Position numbers and translations under genes: made by a program. A DNA stretch of 12,553 bases from Chloroflexota bacterium (GTDB lineage Bacteria; Chloroflexota; Dehalococcoidia; Lucifugimonadales; Australimonadaceae), in contig JACZSI010000039.1 in assembly GCA_022574265.1 (NCBI GenBank), forward strand, positions 1 to 12,553. The letters run 5' to 3'. Below the pieces are notes generated by a model, which saw nothing but the letters and a program-made list of their open reading frames with translations, made no database searches and was not told the DNA's origin. Numbering within the stretch: the stretch's first letter is position 1; every line of letters starts with the position of its first letter. Positions 1 to 6,090 of this stretch are shown one piece after another.

Positions 1-194
1 TGCTTGAGGGGGTAGGGGAGGGCGTAGGTGTGGGGGTAGGTGTAGGGGTGGGGGTGGGGGCGGCAGGAGGCGCCTCTTGGGTCACCGTCACCGTGGCCTG
101 CATGAAGGGATGGATCTCACAGAAGTACCGGAATGACGTTCTTAGGGGCCACGGCCACAGTGCAGAACGGCTCGAAGACGTTGACCGGCGACTC
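1..194 (-). pseudogene. Decayed cupredoxin-like copper protein with Thr-Pro C-terminal tail, partial
   Basis: On the minus strand, positions 1-133 encode FRYFCEIHPFMQATVTV followed by TQEAPPAA and a run of Thr-Pro pairs that continues off the left edge. Cys-x2-His-x4-Met-like spacing (C-E-I-H-P-F-M) is the C-terminal copper-ligand loop of small blue-copper proteins. In a different minus frame, about positions 129-194, the peptide VNVFEPFCTVAVAPKNV resembles the FEP...VTVAPG strand that opens the same domain. The roughly 40-50 residues that should lie between them, including the first His ligand, are absent, and the frame changes near 130-140. I therefore read this as an internally deleted, frameshifted gene. 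Family knowledge: such proteins are exported electron-transfer or copper-binding proteins. The loop is clear; the deletion model is inference. No start codon was found, and the remaining open frame up to 316 shows no domain. Confidence 0.5.
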
Positions 195-291
195 CCAACA
201 CGCTGCCCCTCGGCAGCTTCGTGTCCGTGGGCGCCACGAGCCGCAGCACGGAGGCTGTCTTTACCGCACCACAATGAGTTGGGTGGAGGGT

Positions 292-642
292 CTACTCTCG
301 CGCGTCGAGAATAAGGTCAGCTGAGAAGTCGGAGATGTCCAAACCGGTCCTCTGGGCGAGTGCCTCCCGTAGGACAATGGCTAGGGAGCGCCGCTGACCG
401 GTGCTCATTCCCGGAAGCCGGCCGTCCATTTGGGCCAGGTGGAGCTGCCAGCGAGTGCGTCCAAATCGGACTCCGAGGCAGCGGAACGCGTGGCCGTCTT
501 GCGTTGGCTGATGTGCCCACGGCGCATCTCCGCGCCAAAACAACGTCACATCGATGTGCTGGAGGGAATTCTGACCAGCGTGACCATTTCGTTTGGCAGG
601 GGCACCCACCGCGCGGCTACTCGTCGGTGTGGTCATCGTCAT
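292..642 (-). CDS. Hypothetical protein, 116 aa
   Basis: This is an ATG-to-TAG reading frame of 116 residues. An AGGAG ribosome-binding site (complement of 645-649) sits 5 bases before the ATG, which supports translation from 642. The protein is soluble-looking, with no signal peptide or membrane segment. The N-terminus is Ser/Thr/Ala-rich and probably disordered. After residue ~30 there is a compact part rich in Trp, Arg and His, then a helix-like stretch (TGQRRSLAIVLREALAQRTG) and an acidic end (SDFSADLILDARE). I do not recognise a family. It lies head-to-head with the E1-like fragment that begins at about 645 and tail-to-tail with the broken cupredoxin, inside the accessory region next to a recombinase, so it may be element cargo. 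Codon choice is natural but less GC-rich than in the right half of the window. A chance ORF cannot be excluded. Confidence 0.5.
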   Translation of the reverse strand: MTMTTPTSSRAVGAPAKRNGHAGQNSLQHIDVTLFWRGDAPWAHQPTQDGHAFRCLGVRFGRTRWQLHLAQMDGRLPGMSTGQRRSLAIVLREALAQRTGLDISDFSADLILDARE

Positions 643-644
643 CT

Positions 645-1195
645 CTCCTAGCGGCTGTCCGTGAGGCGGACGTGGTCTTCGGGTGCGTAGATACCGACTC
701 CGGCCGTCTTATCCTCAATGAGCTGTCGCTGGCTGATCTGGTCCCGTATATCGACTCAGGCGTCGGCATCACAGTCGAAGAGGGTCGAGTCACTGAAGCC
801 GGCGGACGCGTTGTCGTATGGGTGCCCGGCAGGCCTTGCCTCTTGTGCTGTAACGAGGTCAACACCCGGATCGCAGCCGAAGAACTGGAAAGTCCAGAGG
901 AACGCGAGTTCCGCCAGCGACATGGCTACGTCGAGGGAGCAAACCTACCCGAGCCCGCAATCATCTCGCTGAATGGCACGGTTGCCTCGCTAGCAGTGAC
1001 GGAGTTCCTGGGCTTGGTCACCGGATTCCGGCCGTCCAACCATTACACGTATACGACATGCTTGAGGAGCGTGTTGGCCCGAGGATCACGAGGAAGGACG
1101 CCTCGTGCGTTGCCTGCGCCGTCGAGGGGCTTGGAAGCGAGGCGAACCTGCAGCGCTACTCACGATCTCTTCCTGTGGACTTGCCAAGCCCGTGA
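645..1195 (+). pseudogene. E1-like/ThiF-family adenylyltransferase, C-terminal fragment with frameshift
   Basis: From 645 the frame reads LLAAVREADVVFGCVD, then a PYIDSGVGI strand, a GGRVVVWVPGRPCLLC segment and SLNGTVASLAVTEFLGLVTG. These are the second half of the ThiF/MoeB/E1 Rossmann-fold adenylyltransferase domain and its following helices. Near 1035-1052 the homology jumps frame: it continues as VYDMLEERVGPRITRKDASC, then VACAVEGLGSEANLQRYSRS and a natural stop TGA at 1193-1195. CLLC (about 838-849) and CVAC are the paired Cys-x2-Cys zinc ligands of this family. The N-terminal half with the GxGGxG nucleotide loop is missing; upstream of 645 no frame shows it. Intact members activate a ubiquitin-like or sulfur-carrier protein C-terminus by adenylation. 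The long Cys-terminated tail resembles the E1s of bacterial ubiquitin-like conjugation operons more than MoeB. Truncation plus frameshift make function unlikely. The identity is secure; the subtype is inference. Confidence 0.72.
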
Positions 1196-1313
1196 GACCG
1201 GCGCGATAACGAAGTTCGACGACGGTGGCCATCGGTAGGAAACCCCGGGACCTCTTCGTCCGAACGTAGCGCGCCGGGCTCTGTCTGACCCGTTAATGCG
1301 AGTCAGTAAGCGG

Positions 1314-1347
1314 TGACAAACAGGCCCTGGCAGATCGCCTGGGCCTG
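1314..1347 (-). terminator. Rho-independent-type terminator downstream of tRNA-Pro
   Basis: Reading the minus strand, CAGGCCC (1347-1341) pairs with GGGCCTG (1327-1321). An inner GGC/GCC stacks after an A·A mismatch, closing a GATCT loop, and TTTGTC follows immediately. It lies 10 bases beyond the CCA end of the tRNA-Pro gene, where a tRNA terminator is expected. The U tract is short, so efficiency is uncertain. Confidence 0.5.
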
Positions 1348-1356
1348 GTCGTTATC

Positions 1357-1433
1357 TGGTCGGGGTGCCCGGACTCGAACCGGGGACCTCCTGCTCCCAA
1401 AGTAGGCGCGCTTCCGGACTGCGCCACACCCGC
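1357..1433 (-). tRNA. tRNA-Pro (anticodon TGG), structurally imperfect, possible pseudogene
   Basis: A 77-nt cloverleaf can be laid out on the minus strand: D-stem GCGC/GCGC, anticodon loop TTTGGGA giving TGG (Pro), T-arm CCCGG-TTCGAGT-CCGGG, discriminator A and an encoded CCA (1359-1357). Two faults are visible. The 5' acceptor strand GCGGGTG leaves the first two pairs opposite CACCCCG unmatched (G·G and C·C), where bacterial tRNA-Pro normally starts CGGGGTG. The anticodon stem CCTAC/GCAGG also has an A·C mismatch. A one-base loss in a CGGGG run would explain the 5' end. The gene has a terminator-like hairpin behind it and a possible promoter in front. It sits inside the accessory region, 139 bases before the recombinase. 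It could be an element-borne tRNA, a decayed copy, or a tRNA damaged by an old insertion. Confidence 0.75.
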
Positions 1434-1460
1434 TTCAATGGTCTTCTATGCGCTCCACTA

Positions 1461-1490
1461 TCAATACCGCGGCGTGTCGCTCGACTTCAA
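1461..1490 (-). promoter_or_regulatory. Possible promoter for tRNA-Pro
   Basis: On the minus strand, TTGAAG (1490-1485) and TATTGA (1466-1461) are separated by 18 bases and end 27 bases before the tRNA 5' end at 1433. Both boxes are partial matches to sigma-70 consensus and were found by eye. Confidence 0.3.
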
Positions 1491-1572
1491 TGGCAGTGAT
1501 TAGGGTGGTGGCCCTCAGCGTGAAGCGCGCTCCTGTGGGGCGCCCGGAGGCATTTGACTAGGGAGGTTGATC

Positions 1573-2787
1573 ATGCAGGTATCGATCCCTACATCCGATC
1601 TGGGCAACGTGAGCACCCCTGCACCGCTCAACGTTCGAGCATTCTGCACGTGCGATGCGTTCCCCGGCGATTTTCACGAGATCGTGCCCGGAGTCTGCCC
1701 CGACACCTACACCGAGTCAACCGACGGCCGGCGTGTGACCCTCGTCGCCGGGGACCGGCCGGGCACGCTGCGCGTAGGGGATCCGCGACAGGCCTCTGGT
1801 CCTGGTCCAGACGGGACTGTCACCCTCGTGCCCATCGTGACGCAACAAGAGAATGCCATCGACATCGACGACGCCATGGGCGCGGCGCTCCAGGCCTGCG
1901 AGCGCCGGAACCTCGCATCTGGCACGATCACGACCTGGCGGAAACGTTGGCAGCAGTTCGCAAAGGTGTTCCGAGAATTGCCCCAAGACCGGGAGACGGT
2001 CCTCGCCTACCTCGACCGCTTCACCACGCCCAAGTACCGCAACAGCCAACGGGACGCCCTGCGCGCGTTGTACCGCTACGCTGCCGAAGGGAGGATCGCC
2101 ACCGCCGACCCCCTCGCCGGGACCCGCGGGGCGAGGGTCCCGGAACGGCCCGTCTACACGCTGACCCTGGCGCAGGTGGCCGCGGCCGATGCGGTTCCCA
2201 TGCCGGATCGGCAGCGGGCGATCTGGGAGCTACTGGTCGGTCACGGGTGGCGCCAGGTCGAGGTGCAGCGCATCCTCGCGACCGACGTGCGGCATGCCGC
2301 GGACGCGCTCATCTGGGTGCGGGGCAAGGTCCGCGCCGAGTGGACGCCGGTCCTGCCGGGGACGCTCAAGCTCCTCCGCAAGTTGGCCAAGGGGCTCGCG
2401 GACGACGATCACGTCATCCGGTCGCGGCAGTCGGATTCCGTGGGGTTCGACACCGTCCACCGCAGTGCGACCGATGTGCTCACGCGGGGAGGCCTCTCGC
2501 TCACCATCCATGGGCTGCGCAAGACGTTCGCGAGCCTCGTGGCGGAGGCCTCCGGCGACGAGATCCTGGCCATGCGGCTGCTCCGGGACCGCTTGCCGGG
2601 CCAGACAGGCCGGTACATCAAGCGCAACCTCCCGGACCTGCTCGAGCGGTACTCGCCCCTGCACCAGGTGCGTGGGAGTGCACCCCGAGTGCGAGGGAGC
2701 GAGGGCCGAGTGCCAGGGAGTACTGGCGGGAGTGCGAGGGAGTCGAACCCTCCCCGGACCGGGAAGCCGGCCCGGCAACGGTTTTGA
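1573..2787 (+). CDS. Tyrosine recombinase/integrase of a selC-integrated element
   Basis: This 404-residue protein catalyses site-specific integration and excision. I chose ATG 1573 over the in-frame TTG 1567 because GGGAGG (1561-1566) sits 6 bases upstream. Residues 1-~95 are an unusual extension with several Cys. About 97-185 is the helical core-binding (SAM-like) domain. About 190-365 is the catalytic domain with R227 (GWRQVE), K252 (WVRGKV), H313 and R316 (IHGLRKTF) and nucleophile Y348 (TGRYIK). The usual His/Trp nine residues before the Tyr is Asp339 (RDRLPG), so this is a divergent subgroup or a weakened enzyme. The last 20 or so residues (from ~385) are encoded by the antisense of the tRNA-Sec 3' half. 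The stop TGA 2785-2787 is the exact complement of the Sec anticodon. Position and overlap indicate an element attached at the tRNA 3' end and extending leftward. The C-terminal tail after residue ~370 is repetitive and may be an extension gained on integration. Confidence 0.88.
   Translation: MQVSIPTSDLGNVSTPAPLNVRAFCTCDAFPGDFHEIVPGVCPDTYTESTDGRRVTLVAGDRPGTLRVGDPRQASGPGPDGTVTLVPIVTQQENAIDIDDAMGAALQACERRNLASGTITTWRKRWQQFAKVFRELPQDRETVLAYLDRFTTPKYRNSQRDALRALYRYAAEGRIATADPLAGTRGARVPERPVYTLTLAQVAAADAVPMPDRQRAIWELLVGHGWRQVEVQRILATDVRHAADALIWVRGKVRAEWTPVLPGTLKLLRKLAKGLADDDHVIRSRQSDSVGFDTVHRSATDVLTRGGLSLTIHGLRKTFASLVAEASGDEILAMRLLRDRLPGQTGRYIKRNLPDLLERYSPLHQVRGSAPRVRGSEGRVPGSTGGSARESNPPRTGKPARQRF
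2687..2742. repeat. Three spaced copies of a tRNA-Sec-derived 13-mer
   Basis: GAGTGCGAGGGAG occurs at 2687-2699 and again at 2730-2742, where it is part of the tRNA-Sec T-arm/acceptor strand. A one-mismatch copy, GAGTGCCAGGGAG, lies at 2708-2720. Spacings are 21 and 22 bases, about two helical turns. The copies lie just outside the CCA end of selC, within the recombinase 3' end. They could be recombinase-binding sites or partial tRNA ends left by successive integrations. Confidence 0.6.
2724..2787. other. Probable attachment-site junction within the selC 3' half
   Basis: The recombinase reading frame crosses from element DNA into the tRNA-Sec gene here. tRNA-integrating elements use the 3' part of the tRNA (anticodon or T-loop to the end) as attB and carry a matching attP that restores the tRNA. 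The second direct-repeat copy is not visible in positions 1-2686, so the far end lies beyond the window or has been lost. The exact core boundaries cannot be set from one end. Confidence 0.5.
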
Positions 2788-2821
2788 AGACCGCGAGACC
2801 CACCGGGACCCATCCACTCCC
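2724..2821 (-). tRNA. selC: tRNA-Sec (selenocysteine, anticodon TCA)
   Basis: The 98-nt minus-strand gene starts GGGAGTGG and ends with GCACTCCC, discriminator G and an encoded CCA (2726-2724). The anticodon arm GCGGT-CTTCAAA-ACCGT places TCA at 2787-2785, which reads UGA. A long variable arm (TTGCCGGGCC...GGTCCGGG) and T-arm GAGGG-TTCGACT-CCCTC follow. Length, TCA anticodon, G73 and long variable arm match bacterial SelC, for example the E. coli pattern. Seven acceptor pairs are perfect; the eighth is G·G. It is charged with serine, converted to Sec-tRNA by SelA or equivalent, and delivered by SelB; none of those genes is in the window. The gene lies behind trxA on the same strand. Its 3' end is the element integration site, and the gene remains intact. 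Confidence 0.93.
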
Positions 2822-2851
2822 ACGTCTGCCGACCCCTCGGGCGAACGCGAG

Positions 2852-2879
2852 GACGGCGCCCCTGGTGCGGGGCGCCGTC
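2852..2879 (-). terminator. Strong GC-rich hairpin between trxA and selC
   Basis: GACGGCGCCCC (2852-2862) pairs perfectly with GGGGCGCCGTC (2869-2879) around a 6-base loop, with one more G·T pair possible. It lies 33 bases after the trxA stop and 30 bases before selC. There is no T-run on either strand, so it may be a weak terminator, a processing signal that separates trxA mRNA from tRNA-Sec, or a barrier to convergent transcription from the recombinase. Confidence 0.45.
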
Positions 2880-2912
2880 TAGTCTAGTCCATCGCCATCG
2901 TAGCCTGTTGTA

Positions 2913-3242
2913 CTAGGCCGAGAGCACCTTGTCGATCTTGCTCTTCAGCATCGCCTTCGGCACCGCGCCGATCACCTGGTCGGCGACCTTGCCGTCCTTG
3001 AACAGCAGCATCGTCGGGATGCTCCGGATGCCGAACTGCATCGCCGTGTTCGGGTTGGCGTCCACGTCCACCTTGGTGAACGCGAACTTACCGTCGTACT
3101 CCTCCGCGAGCTCCTCGACCACCGGCGCGATCATGTGACACGGCCCGCACCACTCCGCCCAGAAGTCGACGAAAACGGGCACCTTCGAATCGAGCACGGT
3201 CGCCTGGAACTCAGCGTCGGTCACGTGTATCGGCTTCGCCAT
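2913..3242 (-). CDS. trxA: Thioredoxin
   Basis: This 109-residue cytoplasmic protein reduces disulfides in ribonucleotide reductase, peroxiredoxins and other targets, and is itself recycled by thioredoxin reductase. The active site W31-C32-G33-P34-C35 follows FVDFWAE, with buried Asp26 and the cis-Pro loop SIP76T, all typical. Length matches E. coli TrxA (about 108). GGAGG (complement of 3249-3253) lies 6 bases before the ATG. The active site carries Cys, not Sec, even though selC is the next gene; no TGA occurs in frame. A TATAAT box at 3348-3353 suggests independent transcription from the upstream binding-protein gene. Confidence 0.97.
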   Translation of the reverse strand: MAKPIHVTDAEFQATVLDSKVPVFVDFWAEWCGPCHMIAPVVEELAEEYDGKFAFTKVDVDANPNTAMQFGIRSIPTMLLFKDGKVADQVIGAVPKAMLKSKIDKVLSA

Positions 3243-3347
3243 TCAGATCCTCCATCTCGCACACCCGAAACTCGCTCGGGCTCTCGATGATTCAGATGCC
3301 GGAAGCGCCCCGGACGGTGCGTGGCGCGTTGTGCCCCGTCACGCCGC

Positions 3348-3353
3348 ATTATA
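3348..3353 (-). promoter_or_regulatory. -10 box of the trxA promoter
   Basis: The minus strand reads GGGCTATAATGCGG, a perfect TATAAT. It would start transcription near 3341, giving a leader of about 100 bases. No good -35 hexamer is present 16-18 bases upstream. The same CTATAATGCG decamer occurs before the aldo/keto reductase gene. Confidence 0.6.
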
Positions 3354-3376
3354 GCCCTTGGACGGTCTCGGGCGTG

Positions 3377-4987
3377 CTAGCCGCCCGGCGCGGGCTCATC
3401 GACGCGCACGTACTTCCACAGGTCGCCCGCGCCGGCCGGCATGCCCGCGGGCACGCCCGAGACCCGGCTCGAGAACGCCCAGCGCTCGGCCGAGATCACC
3501 GGCATGAAGAGCCACGCGCCCTCGAGCGCCGCCGCTTGCGCCGCGCGCACCAGCTCGCCGCGCCGGCCCACGTCCGTCTCGGCGGCCTGGCGCTCGATGA
3601 GGTCGTCCAACGCGGCGTCCCCCGCTCCCGTGACGTTCGAGCTGCCCTCGCTGTGCAGCAGCGACAGCAGGAACGCGCTCGTCGTATCGGTCGGCGGGAG
3701 CGGACCGGCGAATGCGTCGAAGTCGCGCTCGCGCCACACGCGGGTCAGGTACGCGCTGCGGGAGACGGTCTCGACGCGGACCTCGAACCCCGCTCCGCGC
3801 AGCTGGGCCGCCAGCAGCTCGCCGTGCGCCACGTACGCCGGCCCGAAGTTCGCGACGACGAGCGTGATCGGCGGGCGGGCGTCCCCGGCCTCCCGCAGCA
3901 GCGCCCTCGCCCCATCGGGGTCGGCGAACGCCGCCCGGAGCACCGCGTCGTCCAGAGCCCAAGACGGCTCGACGAGCGGCACGCCGATGCCGACGGCGCC
4001 GATGCCGAAGGCTTCGGCCAGCGCCGCGTGCGGGTCGAGCGCGCGGAAGGCGGCCTGGCGGACGCGCACGTCGTCGAACGGCGCGCGCCGTGCGTTCAGG
4101 CCGAACACGACGCCTCGGCCCTGGCGCTGCACGACCACCGAGCGGAACTCTCCGGCCGGGAGCGAGCGCCACTCCTCCTCGCTCACGAGCGCCATGTCCA
4201 CGCGCCCGCGGAGCAGCAGGCCCGCGGCCACGTCGGCTCGCACGGCGGGTTGGAAGACGATGGCGCGCGCCGCCGGCTCGCCGGGCCTGAAGTACCCCTC
4301 CCACGCCGTGAGCTCCACGCCTCCCGAGAGCTGCTGCTCGAAGCGCCACGGCCCCGAGCCCACGACACGGCCCGTGCGCACGTCCACGCCCTCCAGCGCG
4401 TCCGGCGCCAGCACGACGGCGTAGGGGCTGGCCAGCTTCTGCGGCAGGTCGGCGTCCGGGTAGCGCAGGCTCAGGCGCACCGTCCGTGCTCCGACGATCG
4501 TGATGTCCTCGACCGCGGCCAGCAGGCTCGCGTGGGGGGAGCCGTCGGCACGCAGCCGCTTGAGGCTGAACACGACGTCCTGCGGCGTGACCGGCCTCGA
4601 GACGAACGCCTCGGCGTCCTGCCAGCGCGCCATGGGATGCACGTCGAACTCGTACGTGAGGGCATCGACGACGCGCCACTCATCGCAGAGGTCGCATTCG
4701 ACAGCCAGGCTGGGGAAGACGGCCTGCGGCCCGCTCACGAACCGCAGCAGCCTGCTGTACGCGGTGCCCGGCCCGAAAAGCGTCGCCCACTCCGACACGA
4801 CGCGGTGCAGATCGAGGTGCGGAGCCGCGCCCGTCACGGCGACGCGCAGCGTGCCCGCGGGCGGCGGTCCAGCGGTCGGCATCGGCGTGGGCGTGTTGGG
4901 TGTGGCGGTTGCGGTCGGCGCCGCGGGCGAGCAAGCAGCGGCGGTCAGCGCGACCGACGTGAGGAGCGCGGCGAGGAAGGCTCGCAT
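3377..4987 (-). CDS. Extracellular solute-binding lipoprotein, family 5 (oligopeptide/dipeptide type)
   Basis: This 536-residue exported lipoprotein would capture peptides or similar solutes for an ABC importer. From ATG 4987 it opens with a signal peptide (MRAFLAALLTSVALTAAAC) whose lipobox ends at Cys19. A Thr/Pro/Ala linker to about residue 41 is followed by GTLRVAV, the usual first strand of the SBP_bac_5 fold. Typical features follow: YSRLLRF, a TYEFDVHPMARWQD segment (family: F.l...kF.DG), VTPQDVVFSLKRL, GSGPWRFEQ and, near the middle, GLNARRAPFDDVRVRQAAFR. A longer in-frame ATG at 5032 would add 15 residues with Arg and overlap the upstream gene, so I prefer 4987, which lies 16 bases after the flippase stop. 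No permease or ATPase gene is adjacent, so its importer must be encoded elsewhere. The substrate is not predictable from sequence. Confidence 0.87.
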   Translation of the reverse strand: MRAFLAALLTSVALTAAACSPAAPTATATPNTPTPMPTAGPPPAGTLRVAVTGAAPHLDLHRVVSEWATLFGPGTAYSRLLRFVSGPQAVFPSLAVECDLCDEWRVVDALTYEFDVHPMARWQDAEAFVSRPVTPQDVVFSLKRLRADGSPHASLLAAVEDITIVGARTVRLSLRYPDADLPQKLASPYAVVLAPDALEGVDVRTGRVVGSGPWRFEQQLSGGVELTAWEGYFRPGEPAARAIVFQPAVRADVAAGLLLRGRVDMALVSEEEWRSLPAGEFRSVVVQRQGRGVVFGLNARRAPFDDVRVRQAAFRALDPHAALAEAFGIGAVGIGVPLVEPSWALDDAVLRAAFADPDGARALLREAGDARPPITLVVANFGPAYVAHGELLAAQLRGAGFEVRVETVSRSAYLTRVWRERDFDAFAGPLPPTDTTSAFLLSLLHSEGSSNVTGAGDAALDDLIERQAAETDVGRRGELVRAAQAAALEGAWLFMPVISAERWAFSSRVSGVPAGMPAGAGDLWKYVRVDEPAPGG

Positions 4988-5003
4988 GAGGCCGGACCCG
5001 CCG

Positions 5004-6050
5004 CTAGCGCGCCTGGCGGTCGGGAGCGGCACCGGAGGGAACGGGGCCCAACGTCGAGCCCAACGGCGCCTCGACGCTTCTGAACAGCATCCCGGCGCCG
5101 AGCTTCCACAGGACCACGAGCGCCAGGACCGATGGCGGCAAGAAGATGATCAGGTGCATGACGACGGCGAACACGACGGCGACCGCGGGGTCCGCACCCA
5201 GCGCGGTCATCAAGCTGACCACGGCGAAGTGATACGTCCCAGCGCCGCCCGGCAAGGAAGGGACCACCGACGTGAAGAACATGGCCGCCACCAAGATCGT
5301 GGCCATGGTCAACGGCCCGACGTCGATGCTCAGGGCCGAAGCGATCACCCAACCGGCGACGCCCACGAAGAACCAGTGCCCGACGGTGCCGAAGAAGGAC
5401 AGCCAGAGCCGTCCCGGCATGTCCCGGAGCAGGTCGATCGCGACGGTGAGCTGCTGGAAGAAAGGCATGCGCTTGGCGATCGGGATCGCGTCCAGCCCCC
5501 GCGCGACCACGATGAACACGAGCAGACTGATCACGAAAAGGATGAGCGCTCCGACCAGCTGGATGCTCACCTTGCCATCGCGCAAGCCCGGCACCAGCAG
5601 GATGCCGAGGCCCATGAGCAGGGCAGTCGCGAAGATGTCGAGCACGTTCCCCGCCACCAAGGTGGCGAGCGCGGTCGGGAACGGCAGGCGGTAGCGCCGT
5701 GTGATGAGCGCGAGCTGGACCGGCTCGCTGACCATCCGGACCGGCAGCATGTTGTTCAGGCCGATCCCCGTGTTCTGGACCAGCGCCACCTGCGTGAGCG
5801 AGACATCCTTGCCTGGCAGCAGCACGTGCCATCGCGCGGCGCGCAGCAGGACGCCCACGGCCAGCGGCACCAACGCGATCGGGACGGACCAAAGGGGGAA
5901 GTCTGCGAAGGCGGCGGCGACGTCGCGCCAGGCGAGGGTCCGGACCGCGAGATACGTCAGCCCAACGCTGGCGACCGCGCCGACGGAAAGCTGTAGCGGA
6001 CGGTTCCGGTACAACCCCTGGAACCACTTCGATCGCGCGCTCAGGAACAC
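5004..6050 (-). CDS. Flippase-like integral membrane protein (LPG synthase TM / UPF0104 family)
   Basis: This is a 348-residue polytopic membrane protein. I chose GTG 6050 because GAGGAG (complement of 6057-6062) lies 6 bases upstream. An in-frame ATG at 6092 would give 362 residues but has no ribosome-binding site. The first membrane segment is at about 19-38, with six to eight hydrophobic segments in all. Family motifs are visible: NTGIGLNNMLPVRMVSEPVQ (family pattern N...P.R.GE) near residues 93-112, and PSLPGGAGTYHFAV (family P.tPGGlG) near 265. Known relatives are the membrane half of MprF, which flips lysyl-phosphatidylglycerol, and glycolipid-linked transport proteins. Here only the membrane domain is present, with no aminoacyl-transferase domain, so the substrate is unknown. 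It is followed closely by the binding-protein gene, probably in one transcript, and is divergent from tatD. Confidence 0.83.
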   Translation of the reverse strand: MFLSARSKWFQGLYRNRPLQLSVGAVASVGLTYLAVRTLAWRDVAAAFADFPLWSVPIALVPLAVGVLLRAARWHVLLPGKDVSLTQVALVQNTGIGLNNMLPVRMVSEPVQLALITRRYRLPFPTALATLVAGNVLDIFATALLMGLGILLVPGLRDGKVSIQLVGALILFVISLLVFIVVARGLDAIPIAKRMPFFQQLTVAIDLLRDMPGRLWLSFFGTVGHWFFVGVAGWVIASALSIDVGPLTMATILVAAMFFTSVVPSLPGGAGTYHFAVVSLMTALGADPAVAVVFAVVMHLIIFLPPSVLALVVLWKLGAGMLFRSVEAPLGSTLGPVPSGAAPDRQAR

Positions 6051-6054
6051 GCCG

Positions 6055-6083
6055 TTCTCCTCGCGCAGATGGTCGGCTACAAT
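6055..6083 (+). promoter_or_regulatory. Promoter giving a leaderless tatD-like mRNA
   Basis: TACAAT at 6078-6083 ends 7 bases before the ATG at 6091, so transcription should begin at or next to the start codon. A weak -35 candidate, TTCTCC (6055-6060), lies 17 bases upstream. No ribosome-binding site precedes the ATG, which fits leaderless translation. Confidence 0.55.
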
Positions 6084-6090
6084 CGCGCCC

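Noticed and set aside
1..65. G-rich tract as a G-quadruplex or CRISPR-like repeat
   Set aside because: The periodicity is explained by alternating Pro and Thr codons of the minus-strand linker. Units are irregular, with no spacers.
360..644. N-terminal part of the E1 fragment in the same open frame
   Set aside because: No adenylyltransferase motif appears before about 645, and this stretch is antisense to the 116-residue ORF.
2788..2879. SECIS element directing Sec insertion at the recombinase UGA
   Set aside because: The hairpin starts more than 60 bases after the UGA, whereas bacterial SECIS elements begin within a few bases. The sequence right after the UGA is tRNA antisense.
3287..5083. 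598-codon plus-strand ORF
   Set aside because: It is antisense to the solute-binding lipoprotein, consists of Arg/His/Ala-rich low-complexity sequence and has no domain. It is a GC-rich shadow.
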